Below are positions 36,551-44,634 of a stretch of 57,793 bases of DNA, piece after piece. How positions within the stretch are numbered: position 1 is the stretch's first letter; each line of letters begins with the position of its first letter. This DNA is from Burkholderia sp. Bp8963 (GTDB taxonomy: Bacteria > Pseudomonadota > Gammaproteobacteria > Burkholderiales > Burkholderiaceae). Below the pieces are notes generated by a model. That model ran no database searches and was not told where the DNA came from. It saw nothing but the letters and a program-made list of their open reading frames with translations. Location of the stretch: contig NZ_QTQP01000045.1 in the NCBI RefSeq assembly GCF_003854275.1, positions 1 to 57,793 on the forward strand, in the 5' to 3' direction. Made by a program: the position numbers and the translations under genes.

Positions 36551-36964
36551 TCAGTAATCGAGTTGGGGAACCTGGAAGGTGCCCTTGAGCGACTTCAGTT
36601 CGGTGCGGTGCATCGCAGCGAGGCGCGCGAGCAACGTTTCGCCGGCCTGCTCGAGATGCACCTCGACCTGGCGGCGATCCGTCTCGCTCGGCTTGCGCTT
36701 CACGAGGCCGAGCGCCTCGCAGCGCGACACGAGTGCGACGACGCCGTGGTGCTGCGCCTGCAGGCGTTCCGCGAGTTCACCGATGGTCGCCCATTCGCGT
36801 TGCGGATAGCCCTTGATGTGCAGCAGCAGCAGGTACTGCAGCGGCGTCACGCCTTCGCTCTGCGCGGCGCGCTCGGAGAAGCGCTCGAAGCGGCGCATCT
36901 GGTAGCGGAATTCGGAAAGCTGCTGGAAGTCGGACTTGTTCAGCGCGCGTCGGGAATCAGTCAT
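36551..36964 (-). CDS. MarR-family transcriptional regulator
   Basis: 137 residues with the MarR winged helix: LQYLLLLHIKG, then ATIGELAERLQAQHHGVVAL (the HTH) and LVKRKPSETDRRQVEVHL (the wing with the typical D-R-R). A palindrome ATATCACAGCGTGATAT lies about 36 bp before the start, which suggests autorepression. Similar palindromes precede the HPP-CBS gene upstream and the island clc copy. The truncated clc gene follows after 20 bp. The effector is unknown; the controlled genes concern ion transport. Confidence 0.9.
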   Translation of the reverse strand: MTDSRRALNKSDFQQLSEFRYQMRRFERFSERAAQSEGVTPLQYLLLLHIKGYPQREWATIGELAERLQAQHHGVVALVSRCEALGLVKRKPSETDRRQVEVHLEQAGETLLARLAAMHRTELKSLKGTFQVPQLDY

Positions 36965-36999
36965 CTTCGTTCGGGAAATCGGTCACGGTAGCCTGTAAA

Positions 37000-37018
37000 T
37001 ATATCACAGCGTGATATA
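37000..37018. promoter_or_regulatory. MarR-type operator before marR
   Basis: TATATCACAGCGTGATATA, a perfect palindrome with 8-base arms and a 3-base centre, directly upstream of marR on the minus strand. This is the best-conserved of three related sites and probably mediates autoregulation. Confidence 0.75.
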
Positions 37019-37088
37019 AATGGGCGAGCGATGGCGTGCGGTCGGAGTCCTTGCGGGACTCGGGGCCTTCGCGTTCCTTTAGTCCCTG

Positions 37089-38267
37089 TTAAGCGGCTTC
37101 GAGCATCTGCGTCTGCTGGTACAGGCCCGTGACGAGGTCAGTCTGGGTGATGATGCCGACGAGCCGGCGCGATGCGTCGACGACCGGAATGTGGTGGTGG
37201 CCCGAGTGCGTGAACAGCGGCACGAGCGCGGTGAGCGGCATCGTCTGCGGCACCGACGCGACGTCGCGGCTCATCACCGTTTGGACGCTCGCGGGCTGGC
37301 CGCCGATCGATTGCGGCAGGCGCGCGGACAGGCGCTGCCACAGCGGCGTCGGGCGGCGCGTCTGGCGTGTGAGGTCGGCGCGCGTGACGATGCCGACGAG
37401 GCGCTCGTCCGCGTCGACGACGGGCAGTGCCTTCACGCGATGCCGGTCGAGCAGCGTGAGCGCGGCGGTCACCGACGTCGACGGCGCGACGCTGATCGCG
37501 TGCTTCGTCATCAGGTCTGCACAGGTGAGTTGGCCGAACGTGCGCGCATACGCCTGCATTTCGGTTTCGCGCAGCAGCGCTTCGAGATCGTCCGGATCGA
37601 CGTCGAGCCATTCGCTGCGGCGCTTGAGCACCGCGTCGAGGTCCTCGCGCGTGAAACCGCCGCGGGAAGGCCCTTTCGCGCCGCCGGCCTGCGGTTTCAC
37701 GTCGGCGCGCACGCCGCCGTGCGGATAGCGGTGGCCGGTCAGTGCGTGGTAGACGAGCGCGGCCGACAGCAGGATCGCCGATTGCAGCGCGATCGGCTCG
37801 AGCACGAAGCCGAAGCCGAGCGCGTGGATAGCCGGCCCGCCGAGCACGGCCGTCAGCGCGACGGCGCCCGACGGCGGGTGCACGCAGCGCAGCGCGAACA
37901 TCCCGCCGATCGCGCATGCGACCGCGACGGCTGCTGCGGTGATCGGATCGGCAATCCATTGCGCGCACGCGACGCCGACTGTCGCCGCGACCAGGTTGCC
38001 GCCGATGATCGACCAAGGCTGCGCGAGCGGACTCGCCGGCACCGCGAACAGCAGCACCGCCGATGCGCCCATCGGCGCGACCAGCAGCGGCACGAGGCCC
38101 GGCACGCCCGGCACGACCTTCATCGTGAAGCCGACCGTCGCGATGCCGACCAGCGCACCCGCACACGAGCGCAGACGCTCGCGCCAGCCGAGGCTCATGG
38201 GAAGCGGGACGAAGCTGTGCAGCCATTGCCGCAACGTGCGGCGAGACGGAAGGGAGCCGGACGACAT
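37089..38267 (-). CDS. HPP-family membrane protein with CBS pair
   Basis: About 392 residues. The N-terminal half (about 35-175) is an HPP-type four-helix membrane domain with the defining CVHPPSGAVALTA segment and an APMGASAVLLF helix. The C-terminal half holds two CBS domains (about 255-315 and 335-390), with DLMTKHAISV and VMSRDVASVP starts and GIVTRADL and GIITQTDL ends. HPP proteins are integral membrane proteins, some linked to nitrite transport; the substrate here is unknown. A GTG at 38294 would add nine residues. A MarR-type palindrome upstream suggests joint control with marR and clc. Confidence 0.85.
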   Translation of the reverse strand: MSSGSLPSRRTLRQWLHSFVPLPMSLGWRERLRSCAGALVGIATVGFTMKVVPGVPGLVPLLVAPMGASAVLLFAVPASPLAQPWSIIGGNLVAATVGVACAQWIADPITAAAVAVACAIGGMFALRCVHPPSGAVALTAVLGGPAIHALGFGFVLEPIALQSAILLSAALVYHALTGHRYPHGGVRADVKPQAGGAKGPSRGGFTREDLDAVLKRRSEWLDVDPDDLEALLRETEMQAYARTFGQLTCADLMTKHAISVAPSTSVTAALTLLDRHRVKALPVVDADERLVGIVTRADLTRQTRRPTPLWQRLSARLPQSIGGQPASVQTVMSRDVASVPQTMPLTALVPLFTHSGHHHIPVVDASRRLVGIITQTDLVTGLYQQTQMLEAA

Positions 38268-38317
38268 GGAACGTATGACGAAAAGAGGAGGCACGCGTGA
38301 GTCGGGGAGCCGCGATT

Positions 38318-38334
38318 ATATCTCGTTGTGATAC
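38318..38334. promoter_or_regulatory. MarR-type operator before the HPP-CBS gene
   Basis: ATATCTCGTTGTGATAC, an imperfect palindrome sharing the ATATC-N7-GATA frame with the sites at 31308 and 37000. It lies ~50 bp before the start codon, where a repressor would block transcription. Confidence 0.65.
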
Positions 38335-38726
38335 AAAATGTCGCATCGCATCAACGTGTTGTGGACATGCGACGCATTAACCACTCGGTACGCTCCTGGC
38401 GCGCGAACGGGCGGCGAACGGAGCGACGTAGCGGGGTGGCGAAGAGGAGGATTGCAAAGTAATTTCTGCATGTTTACATATATATTACGGAGCAATTCCG
38501 GGCAGACGCGCGCCGGACGGCCGCTCCAGCCCATTTTTGTCCGCAGCGGCGTACAATTCGGCCAGCAGAAACCTCCCGAACTCCAGGACCACGCACGCGA
38601 TGCCCGATCTCCCACCTTCCTCCCGGCATGGTGATCGGCTTGGCGTGGCCCCCGGCCATGTTCCGTCCCCCATCTGACGCGAGCCCGGCCGACGCCTTCC
38701 CTACCTACTTTCCCGAAGCCAATTCA
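38335..38726. other. Divergent intergenic region
   Basis: About 390 bases between the HPP-CBS gene and the first LysR gene. It should hold the promoters of both. The frame of the LysR gene is open upstream to 38628, but that part has no LysR-like sequence. Confidence 0.45.
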
Positions 38727-39695
38727 ATGGACATGCTCGAAAACATGCGCCTGTTCGTGCGCGTTGTCGAAGCCGGCAGTTTCACCGCGGTTGCGAAGGA
38801 AATCGACGCAACCACCGCACAGGTGTCGCGCGCCGTCTCGAACCTCGAGGCGCACGTACAGACGCGCCTGCTGCATCGCACGACGCGTCACCTCGGTCTC
38901 ACCGAAAGCGGCCAGCGCTATTTCGAGCGCGCGAAATCGATCCTCGAGGAAATCGACTATGCGAACGCGGAGGCGCGCAACGCGCTGCTGCGGCCGTCTG
39001 GCAAGATGCGCATCCATGCGATGACGGGGCTCGGGCAGAGCCACGTCGTGTCGTCGATCGTCCGCTATCAGGAAGACAACCCGGACGTGTCGGTCGAACT
39101 GACGCTCGCGCAGCGGATGCCGAACCTCGTCGAGGAGGGCTACGACGTGTCGATCGTGACCGCGTCGCAGCTGCCGGATTCGGGCTACGTCGCGCAGACC
39201 TGCGGGACAAGCTGCAGCGTGCTCGTCGCGTCGCGCGAATATCTCGCGCGGCACGGCACGCCGCAGACGCCGGAGGATCTGCCGAACTACACGTGCCTGC
39301 GGCTCGATACGCCGGCGTCGCCGGCCGGCGAGTGGCGGCTCGAGCACAAGGACGGCGACGAGCAGGTGTACGAGCTGCCGCCGGCCCCGTTCCAGGTCAA
39401 CGTGCCGGACGCGCTGTGCGTTGCCGTGCGGGCGGGCCGCGGGATCGCATGCGTCGCGCTGTATACGGTGCTCGACGACATCCGCGAGGGCCGGCTGATC
39501 CGCGTGCTGCCCGAGTACCGGCTGCAGACGCTGAGCGTCTACGCGGTGTACGCGACGCGCCGCTATCTCGACGCGAAGATCCGGACCTTCCTCGATCACC
39601 TGCGCACGACCCTCACCCCTGCACTGGAAAACGACCTGCGCGAACTGGACCGCCTGACCGTCGAGCACGCGCCGACCGGCCGCATGCGGGCCTGA
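38727..39695 (+). CDS. LysR-family transcriptional regulator
   Basis: 322 residues from ATG 38727, where the typical LysR N-terminus begins (MDMLENMRLFVRVVEAGSF). The winged HTH (about 1-60) includes FTAVAKEIDATTAQVSRAVS and a LLHRTTRHLGLTESG wing. The substrate-binding domain follows (about 90-295). It is most like CrgA/DsdC-type LysR subgroups, but no target can be named. A second LysR gene begins six bases after its stop, so the two are probably co-transcribed. Confidence 0.85.
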   Translation: MDMLENMRLFVRVVEAGSFTAVAKEIDATTAQVSRAVSNLEAHVQTRLLHRTTRHLGLTESGQRYFERAKSILEEIDYANAEARNALLRPSGKMRIHAMTGLGQSHVVSSIVRYQEDNPDVSVELTLAQRMPNLVEEGYDVSIVTASQLPDSGYVAQTCGTSCSVLVASREYLARHGTPQTPEDLPNYTCLRLDTPASPAGEWRLEHKDGDEQVYELPPAPFQVNVPDALCVAVRAGRGIACVALYTVLDDIREGRLIRVLPEYRLQTLSVYAVYATRRYLDAKIRTFLDHLRTTLTPALENDLRELDRLTVEHAPTGRMRA

Positions 39696-39701
39696 CGTTG
39701 C

Positions 39702-40610
39702 ATGATTGAACTGCATCAGCTGCGCTGCTTCGTCGCGGTGGCCGAAGAGCTGCATTTCGGCCGCGCGGCCAGGCGGCTGTTCATGACGCAGCCGCCGCTC
39801 AGCCGGCAGATCCAGTTGCTCGAGCACGCGCTCGGCATCTCGCTGCTCGAGCGCAGCAGCCGGCAGGTGAGCCTGACCGCGGCCGGCGAGCGCTTCCTGC
39901 GCGATGCGCAGCACATCCTCGAGTTTTCCGCGCGGGCGGGGCAGGCCGCGCAGCGTGTCGCACGCGGCGAGGCGGGGCGGATCACGCTCGGTTTCACGGC
40001 CGTCAGCGCGTACCGGATGATTCCGATGCTGCTCGCGCACGCCGCGCATGCGCTGCCGGACGTCGACGTCGAGCTGCGCGAGATGGTGTCGACCGTGCAG
40101 ATCGACGCGCTCGTGTCGCGGATGCTCGACGCCGGTTTCGTGCGCCAGCGCGTCGCGCGGCAGCCGCTCGAATACCGGCTCGTGCAGCGCGAGCCGCTGC
40201 TCGTCGCGGTCGCGGACGGCACGGCGCTCGCCGCGCGCGAGCGGATCGGCCCCGATGATCTCGACCGCCAGCCGTTCATCGCGTATTCGCCGAACGAGGG
40301 CAAGTACTTCCACGACATGATCTCCGGGATGTTCGCGAACGCGGGGCGGGTGCCCAACTACCTGCATTACGTCGGGCAGACGCATACGATCCTCGGCCTC
40401 GTGCGCGCGGGGCTCGGCGCGGCGCTCGTGCCGGCATCGGCGCGCGAACTGCACGTCGGCGGCGTCGTGTTCCGCCCGCTTGCGGGCGTCGACATCGCGG
40501 CCGAGCTGTATCTCGCATGGCGCACCGACAACGACAATCCGGCGCTGCCGGTATTCAACGCGATGGTCGAGCGGTTTCTCGCGGAAAGCGCGAACGCGGG
40601 CACGTCGTGA
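39702..40610 (+). CDS. LysR-family transcriptional regulator
   Basis: 302 residues. The HTH lies at about 3-60 (LHQLRCFVAVAEELHFGRAA, then MTQPPLSRQIQLLEHALG). The effector domain runs from about 92 to 295. It resembles the LysR group that includes BenM/CatR-like regulators of aromatic degradation, judged only by general sequence. Two adjacent LysR genes six bases apart are unusual, since LysR genes normally sit divergent from their target; here no divergent target is next to either. Confidence 0.88.
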   Translation: MIELHQLRCFVAVAEELHFGRAARRLFMTQPPLSRQIQLLEHALGISLLERSSRQVSLTAAGERFLRDAQHILEFSARAGQAAQRVARGEAGRITLGFTAVSAYRMIPMLLAHAAHALPDVDVELREMVSTVQIDALVSRMLDAGFVRQRVARQPLEYRLVQREPLLVAVADGTALAARERIGPDDLDRQPFIAYSPNEGKYFHDMISGMFANAGRVPNYLHYVGQTHTILGLVRAGLGAALVPASARELHVGGVVFRPLAGVDIAAELYLAWRTDNDNPALPVFNAMVERFLAESANAGTS

Positions 40611-40978
40611 GCCGCCGGCGCGGCGCGCATTGCGCCGACCGCTTGACGCGTACCTGCTGCTCGGCGCACGATACGTTCGTGCATTTGGAACGGGACTCGC
40701 CGGCCGCGCGACACCCGCATCCGCGACGCGCAGAAGAACAATGATGAGCCTCTACGTACTCGAACGCACTCGAATCGGTAGTTCAGTCCCGCCCGCTTCA
40801 TCTCATCCACGCATCCTCGGCGGTGCGTACACCGGCGTGTCATGACGCCGGCCGGTGCACGTCCTCGCCCGACGGCGGCCGCTCGTTGACGAAGCGGGCG
40901 CCACCGAGTCCGAAGCATTTCGATTGAGCTTGAAACAGAAAGAAAACGCAGTTCAGTTCGAGGTTCAAGGAGAAACTC
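40611..40978 (+). other. Intergenic region, no gene recognised
   Basis: 368 bases between the second LysR gene and the next ORF. I see no convincing gene or terminator. AAGGAGA at about 40967 is the ribosome-binding site of the next gene. Confidence 0.45.
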
Positions 40979-41749
40979 ATGTCGCAAGTTTCGAATGAAG
41001 CAAACGGCAGTTCGGGGAATCGCAAGGCGGCGCTGGTCAAGTGGGCGATCATCATCGCGGGCGTCGCGATCGCGGCGCCTGCCGCGCTGTTCGTGCTGAA
41101 AGGCATGGTCGCGCTGATCACCGCGGCGGTGGTCGGACTCGGCGCGATCTATTTCGCGCCGGTCGTCGCGATGAAGTTCGCGAACCAGAAGGTCAAGATG
41201 ATGGTCGAGGAGGCGCAGGCCAATCCGATCGAGACGCTGATCAACCAGCTTGCGGACAAGCGCCAGGCGGCGCAGAAGTTCGCGGACAGCATCACCGCGT
41301 TCCGCACCGAGGTGAGGAACTTCGCGGACAAGACCGAGCAGTTCGAGAAGCAGTACCCGGAAGACGCACCGCGCTTCAGGGCGCAGCTCGACACGATGAA
41401 GCAGTTGCTGGCGTTTCGCGAAAGCCGCTACAAGCAGGTGCAGAACGAGCTGAAGAATTTCGCGTCGGCGATCGACCGCGCAAAGGCGATGTGGGACATG
41501 TCGCAGGCCGCGCAGCACATGAACAAGCTCGCGGGCCGGCAGGCCGCCGACACGTTCGAGCAGATCAAGACCGACGTGGCCGTCGATTCGGTGATGCGCT
41601 CGGTGAACAAGGCGTTCTCCGAGATGGAGACGTCGCTGATGGACAACCCCGAAGTCAAGCAGGCGCAGCAGCAGGCCGTGATCGACGGCAACCGCGCGCA
41701 CGGCGTTGAAGCAGCAAACCCCGCCCAGTTGCCGTCGAAACAACAATAA
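40979..41749 (+). CDS. Membrane-anchored coiled-coil protein, unrecognised
   Basis: 256 residues. A hydrophobic stretch (about 18-60, WAIIIAGVAIAAPAALFVL and then ITAAVVGLGAIYFAP) forms one or two membrane segments. The rest (about 65-230) is a charged helical, coiled-coil-like region rich in Gln and Lys. There is a good AAGGAGA site before the ATG. The solute-binding/LysM gene starts 20 bp later, so the two probably form an operon and could make an envelope assembly. No function known. Confidence 0.75.
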   Translation: MSQVSNEANGSSGNRKAALVKWAIIIAGVAIAAPAALFVLKGMVALITAAVVGLGAIYFAPVVAMKFANQKVKMMVEEAQANPIETLINQLADKRQAAQKFADSITAFRTEVRNFADKTEQFEKQYPEDAPRFRAQLDTMKQLLAFRESRYKQVQNELKNFASAIDRAKAMWDMSQAAQHMNKLAGRQAADTFEQIKTDVAVDSVMRSVNKAFSEMETSLMDNPEVKQAQQQAVIDGNRAHGVEAANPAQLPSKQQ

Positions 41750-41769
41750 CTTCCTGCAGGCACGCGAAC

Positions 41770-42903
41770 ATGAAAAAACTTCTCGGCGCAGTAGCGTTTC
41801 TGGTGGTGCTCGTCGGTATCTGGTTTGTGCGTCAGGGCGGTCTGTCGAAGCTGGTACCCGCGCAGGATACGGCACCGGCCGTCACGTCGGTGCAGGCGAA
41901 CGGCAGCGGCCAGCCGGTGTCGCCCGCACAGAGCGGCAACGTGCTGCCGGCGGGCTTCAAGCCGCAGGCCAACACGCTGAAATCGATTGCGGAAAATGGC
42001 GTCGTCAGGGTCTCGGTGCAGAATCCGAGCGAGCCGTTCTTCGGTGAAGACAAGGGCACGCCGCACGGCTTCAACGTCGAATTCGCGCAGTTGCTGTTCT
42101 CGGATCCGTCGTTCTCGCATGGCGGCAAACCCATCGTCGTCGACACGCGTCACGAAGTCGACACGTATCCGGGCGTGCCGAAGCAGCTGCTCGACACGGA
42201 TGCGGGCGGCAACCATGTCGTCGACGTCGCGATGGACGGCCTGACGTTTCCGGACAACACGCCGTCGGGCGTCGTCTATTCGGTGCCGTACGTCGACGAT
42301 TTCGGCTATTCGCTGATCGTCCGGCAGGGTTCCGCGATCCGCTCGCCCGACGATCTGACCGGCAAGAACGTCGGCATCCTGAAGGGCGACCCCGACGTGC
42401 GTGCGTTCGTCACGCGCCAGTATCCGAACGCACGGTTCGTCGAAGTCGACGATTCCGATCCGGCGTTCATCGCGAAGAGCCTCGACGGCCATGCCGTCGA
42501 CGCGTTCATCTACGACTATCCGTTCGCGGTGAGCTCGATCAAGGGCACGGATCTCAAGTTCGCGGTCACGAAGCTCGACGGCTCGAACATCGCGTACAAG
42601 ATCGGCGTGCGGGCCGACGACCAGGACCTGCTGATCTACCTGAACGCCGCGATCGCGAAGCTCAAGCAGTCGCCGCAGTATCTCGAGCTGCTGCGCAAGT
42701 ACTTCGTCAGCGATCAGGCGGTGACGACCGCGGCCGCGGCCGGCGAGCACGTGTACGTGGTGAAGGCGGGCGACACGCTCAACCTGATCGCGGCCAGCAA
42801 GCTCGGCAGCGGCCAGCGCTATCGCGAGATTCAGCGGCGCAACAATCTCGCCAATCCGAATCTGATCCTCGCCGGCCAGCATCTCGTCATTCCGGCCAGG
42901 TGA
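41770..42903 (+). CDS. Solute-binding (family 3) protein fused to LysM domain
   Basis: 377 residues: an N-terminal signal or anchor (MKKLLGAVAFLVVLVGIWFV), a Ser/Pro/Gln linker, a family-3 periplasmic solute-binding domain (about 70-315: GVVRVSVQNPSEPFFGEDKG, YSVPYVDDFGYSLIV, LTGKNVGILKGDPDV) and a C-terminal LysM domain (about 330-375: YVVKAGDTLNLIA, NPNLILAGQHLVIP). LysM binds peptidoglycan, so the binding domain may be tethered to the cell wall. No ABC permease genes lie nearby, which speaks against simple transport; a sensing role is possible. Confidence 0.85.
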   Translation: MKKLLGAVAFLVVLVGIWFVRQGGLSKLVPAQDTAPAVTSVQANGSGQPVSPAQSGNVLPAGFKPQANTLKSIAENGVVRVSVQNPSEPFFGEDKGTPHGFNVEFAQLLFSDPSFSHGGKPIVVDTRHEVDTYPGVPKQLLDTDAGGNHVVDVAMDGLTFPDNTPSGVVYSVPYVDDFGYSLIVRQGSAIRSPDDLTGKNVGILKGDPDVRAFVTRQYPNARFVEVDDSDPAFIAKSLDGHAVDAFIYDYPFAVSSIKGTDLKFAVTKLDGSNIAYKIGVRADDQDLLIYLNAAIAKLKQSPQYLELLRKYFVSDQAVTTAAAAGEHVYVVKAGDTLNLIAASKLGSGQRYREIQRRNNLANPNLILAGQHLVIPAR

Positions 42904-42980
42904 GACGCTGCGGCACGCCCATCGTCGACAACCCGGCGCAGCACTACGATTTCTGATCGCGCGCCGGGCGTCGCGTGGCG

Positions 42981-44069
42981 TCAATGCGTGATCGACAGGA
43001 ACAGGTACGCGGCGAACAGTGACAGATGGACGACGCCGTGCAGCACGGTCGTGCGCCCCTGGCTGAGCGTCAGCGTGCTGACCAGCAGCGTCAGCGACAG
43101 CAGCACGGTTTCCATCGCGCCGATGCCGAGCGTCAGCGGCTGGCCGACCCAGATGAACACCGCGGCGACCGTCGGGATCGTGAGCCCGATGCTCGCGAGT
43201 GCCGAGCCGAGCGCGAGGTTCATGCTGGTCTGCAGGCGGTTCGCACGCGCGGCGGTGACGGCCGCGAGCCCTTCGGGCAGCAGCACGAGCGCGGCGATCA
43301 CGATGCCGACCGCGGCTTCGGGCAGGCCGAGCTGGAGCACCGCGTGCTCGACCGCCGGCGACAGCAGCTTCGCGAGCAGCACGACCGCGACGAGGCTCGC
43401 GAACAGCATCACGAGGCTGAGCAGCGCCGTCTTGCTGCTCGGCGGCACCGCGTGGACCGATTCGTTCGCGCTGTCGTGTGACGCAAGGAAGTAGTCGCGG
43501 TGGCGCACGGTCTGCACGAACACGAACACGCCGTACAGCACCAGCGACGACACGCCGGCAAACGCCAGTTGCGACTTCGACAGCAGCGGGCCGGGGGCGG
43601 CGCTCAGGTAGTTCGGCATCACCAGCGACAGCACCGACAGCGACGCGAGCACCGCGAGCGCCTTGCTCGCGCCACGCCCCTGGAAGTCCTGCTCGCCGTG
43701 TTTCCATGCGCCGACCAGCAGGCACAGGCCGACGATCCCGTTGCAGATGATCATCACCGCGGCAAATACCGTATCGCGCGCGAGGCCCGATTTCTCGGGA
43801 CCGGCGCCGAGCATCACGGACACGATCAGCGCAACTTCGATGACGGTCACGGCGACCGCGAGCACGAGCGTGCCGAATGGTTCGCCGACCCGGTGGGCGA
43901 CGACTTCGGCATGGTGGACGGCTGCGAACACGGCGCCGGCGAGCGCGGCCGCGAACAGCGCGATGACGAGGCCTTCGGCCGGCACGACGCGCGACAGCGC
44001 GAGCACCAGCCAGGCGGCAAGCGGGGCCCAGAGGGTCCAGCGCGGGAGCGTGTTGGACGAGATCGGCAT
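42981..44069 (-). CDS. chaA: ChaA-type calcium/cation-proton antiporter
   Basis: 362 residues, almost all membrane, with about 10-11 helices. Two inverted CaCA-type repeats carry acidic motifs: EPFGTLVLAVAVTVIEVALI in the first half and LPEGLAAVTAARANRLQTS in the second. This is the pattern and length of ChaA, a Na+(Ca2+, K+)/H+ antiporter of the inner membrane. It stands alone, convergent with the solute-binding gene. No riboswitch or operator is seen in front of it. Confidence 0.85.
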   Translation of the reverse strand: MPISSNTLPRWTLWAPLAAWLVLALSRVVPAEGLVIALFAAALAGAVFAAVHHAEVVAHRVGEPFGTLVLAVAVTVIEVALIVSVMLGAGPEKSGLARDTVFAAVMIICNGIVGLCLLVGAWKHGEQDFQGRGASKALAVLASLSVLSLVMPNYLSAAPGPLLSKSQLAFAGVSSLVLYGVFVFVQTVRHRDYFLASHDSANESVHAVPPSSKTALLSLVMLFASLVAVVLLAKLLSPAVEHAVLQLGLPEAAVGIVIAALVLLPEGLAAVTAARANRLQTSMNLALGSALASIGLTIPTVAAVFIWVGQPLTLGIGAMETVLLSLTLLVSTLTLSQGRTTVLHGVVHLSLFAAYLFLSITH

Positions 44070-44634
44070 GATGGGTTTTCCTTATTCGAGTGGCGGCGCG
44101 CGACGGGCGGCCACGGGTTGGACGAAGCCCGGCCGGGAATCCCGCCGAACGAGGACGATGGTGCTGACAGACAGCGGCGCGGGAATGCGCCGCGTTGGCT
44201 CGCCGCCGCGAGAGGCGGCCGGCGGCACGGACGGGCTGAAGCCCGACGCGCCGGCGCCCTTTGCGGCGAACCGGTTCGATTCGACTGGCCGCCGGAAACG
44301 GGGCTGGATCTCCGCCCGTTGCATTGGCCGCGATCAGGTTCCGACCCCGGAAGGGTGGGCGACGATGCGCGGCAAGGGCGGCGTGGCACGCGGGTCTCCC
44401 TGAATTTCCGGTGGTTTGGCGGATTTTATCAGGCGTTTGCGCACCACTATCCTGAAATCGAATGCTTACGTTGACCTTTCGGTCGCAAAAAAGTGCCCGG
44501 TAATTTTCATTTTTTGTCGTTACGGATTCGGTAACGGTGTTTTACACGATGAATTCGGGCTCACCCTGACATAAATATACCGACCGGTCGGTTTATAATC
44601 GGCCACATTCTCACTTCACGACGGATCGCAAGCG
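44070..44634. other. Divergent region between chaA and paaH
   Basis: 565 bases. The left part, very GC-rich, has no gene I can support. The right end holds the paaH promoter with a TATAAT -10 at 44594-44599 and the TetR-type operator listed separately. Confidence 0.5.
44579..44592. promoter_or_regulatory. TetR/PaaR-type operator before paaH
   Basis: ACCGACCGGTCGGT, a perfect 14-base palindrome immediately before the TATAAT box of the paaH operon, 43 bases before its ATG. This kind of GACCGGTC palindrome is typical of TetR-family repressors, and PaaR is the TetR-type regulator of phenylacetate genes in Burkholderia. The paaR gene is not in the window. The position over the promoter fits repression relieved by phenylacetyl-CoA. 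Confidence 0.75.

Noticed and set aside
38724..40454. 576-codon minus-strand frame opposite the LysR genes
   Set aside because: Typical high-GC shadow frame; Arg/His-rich with no domain, while the plus strand carries two clear LysR genes.
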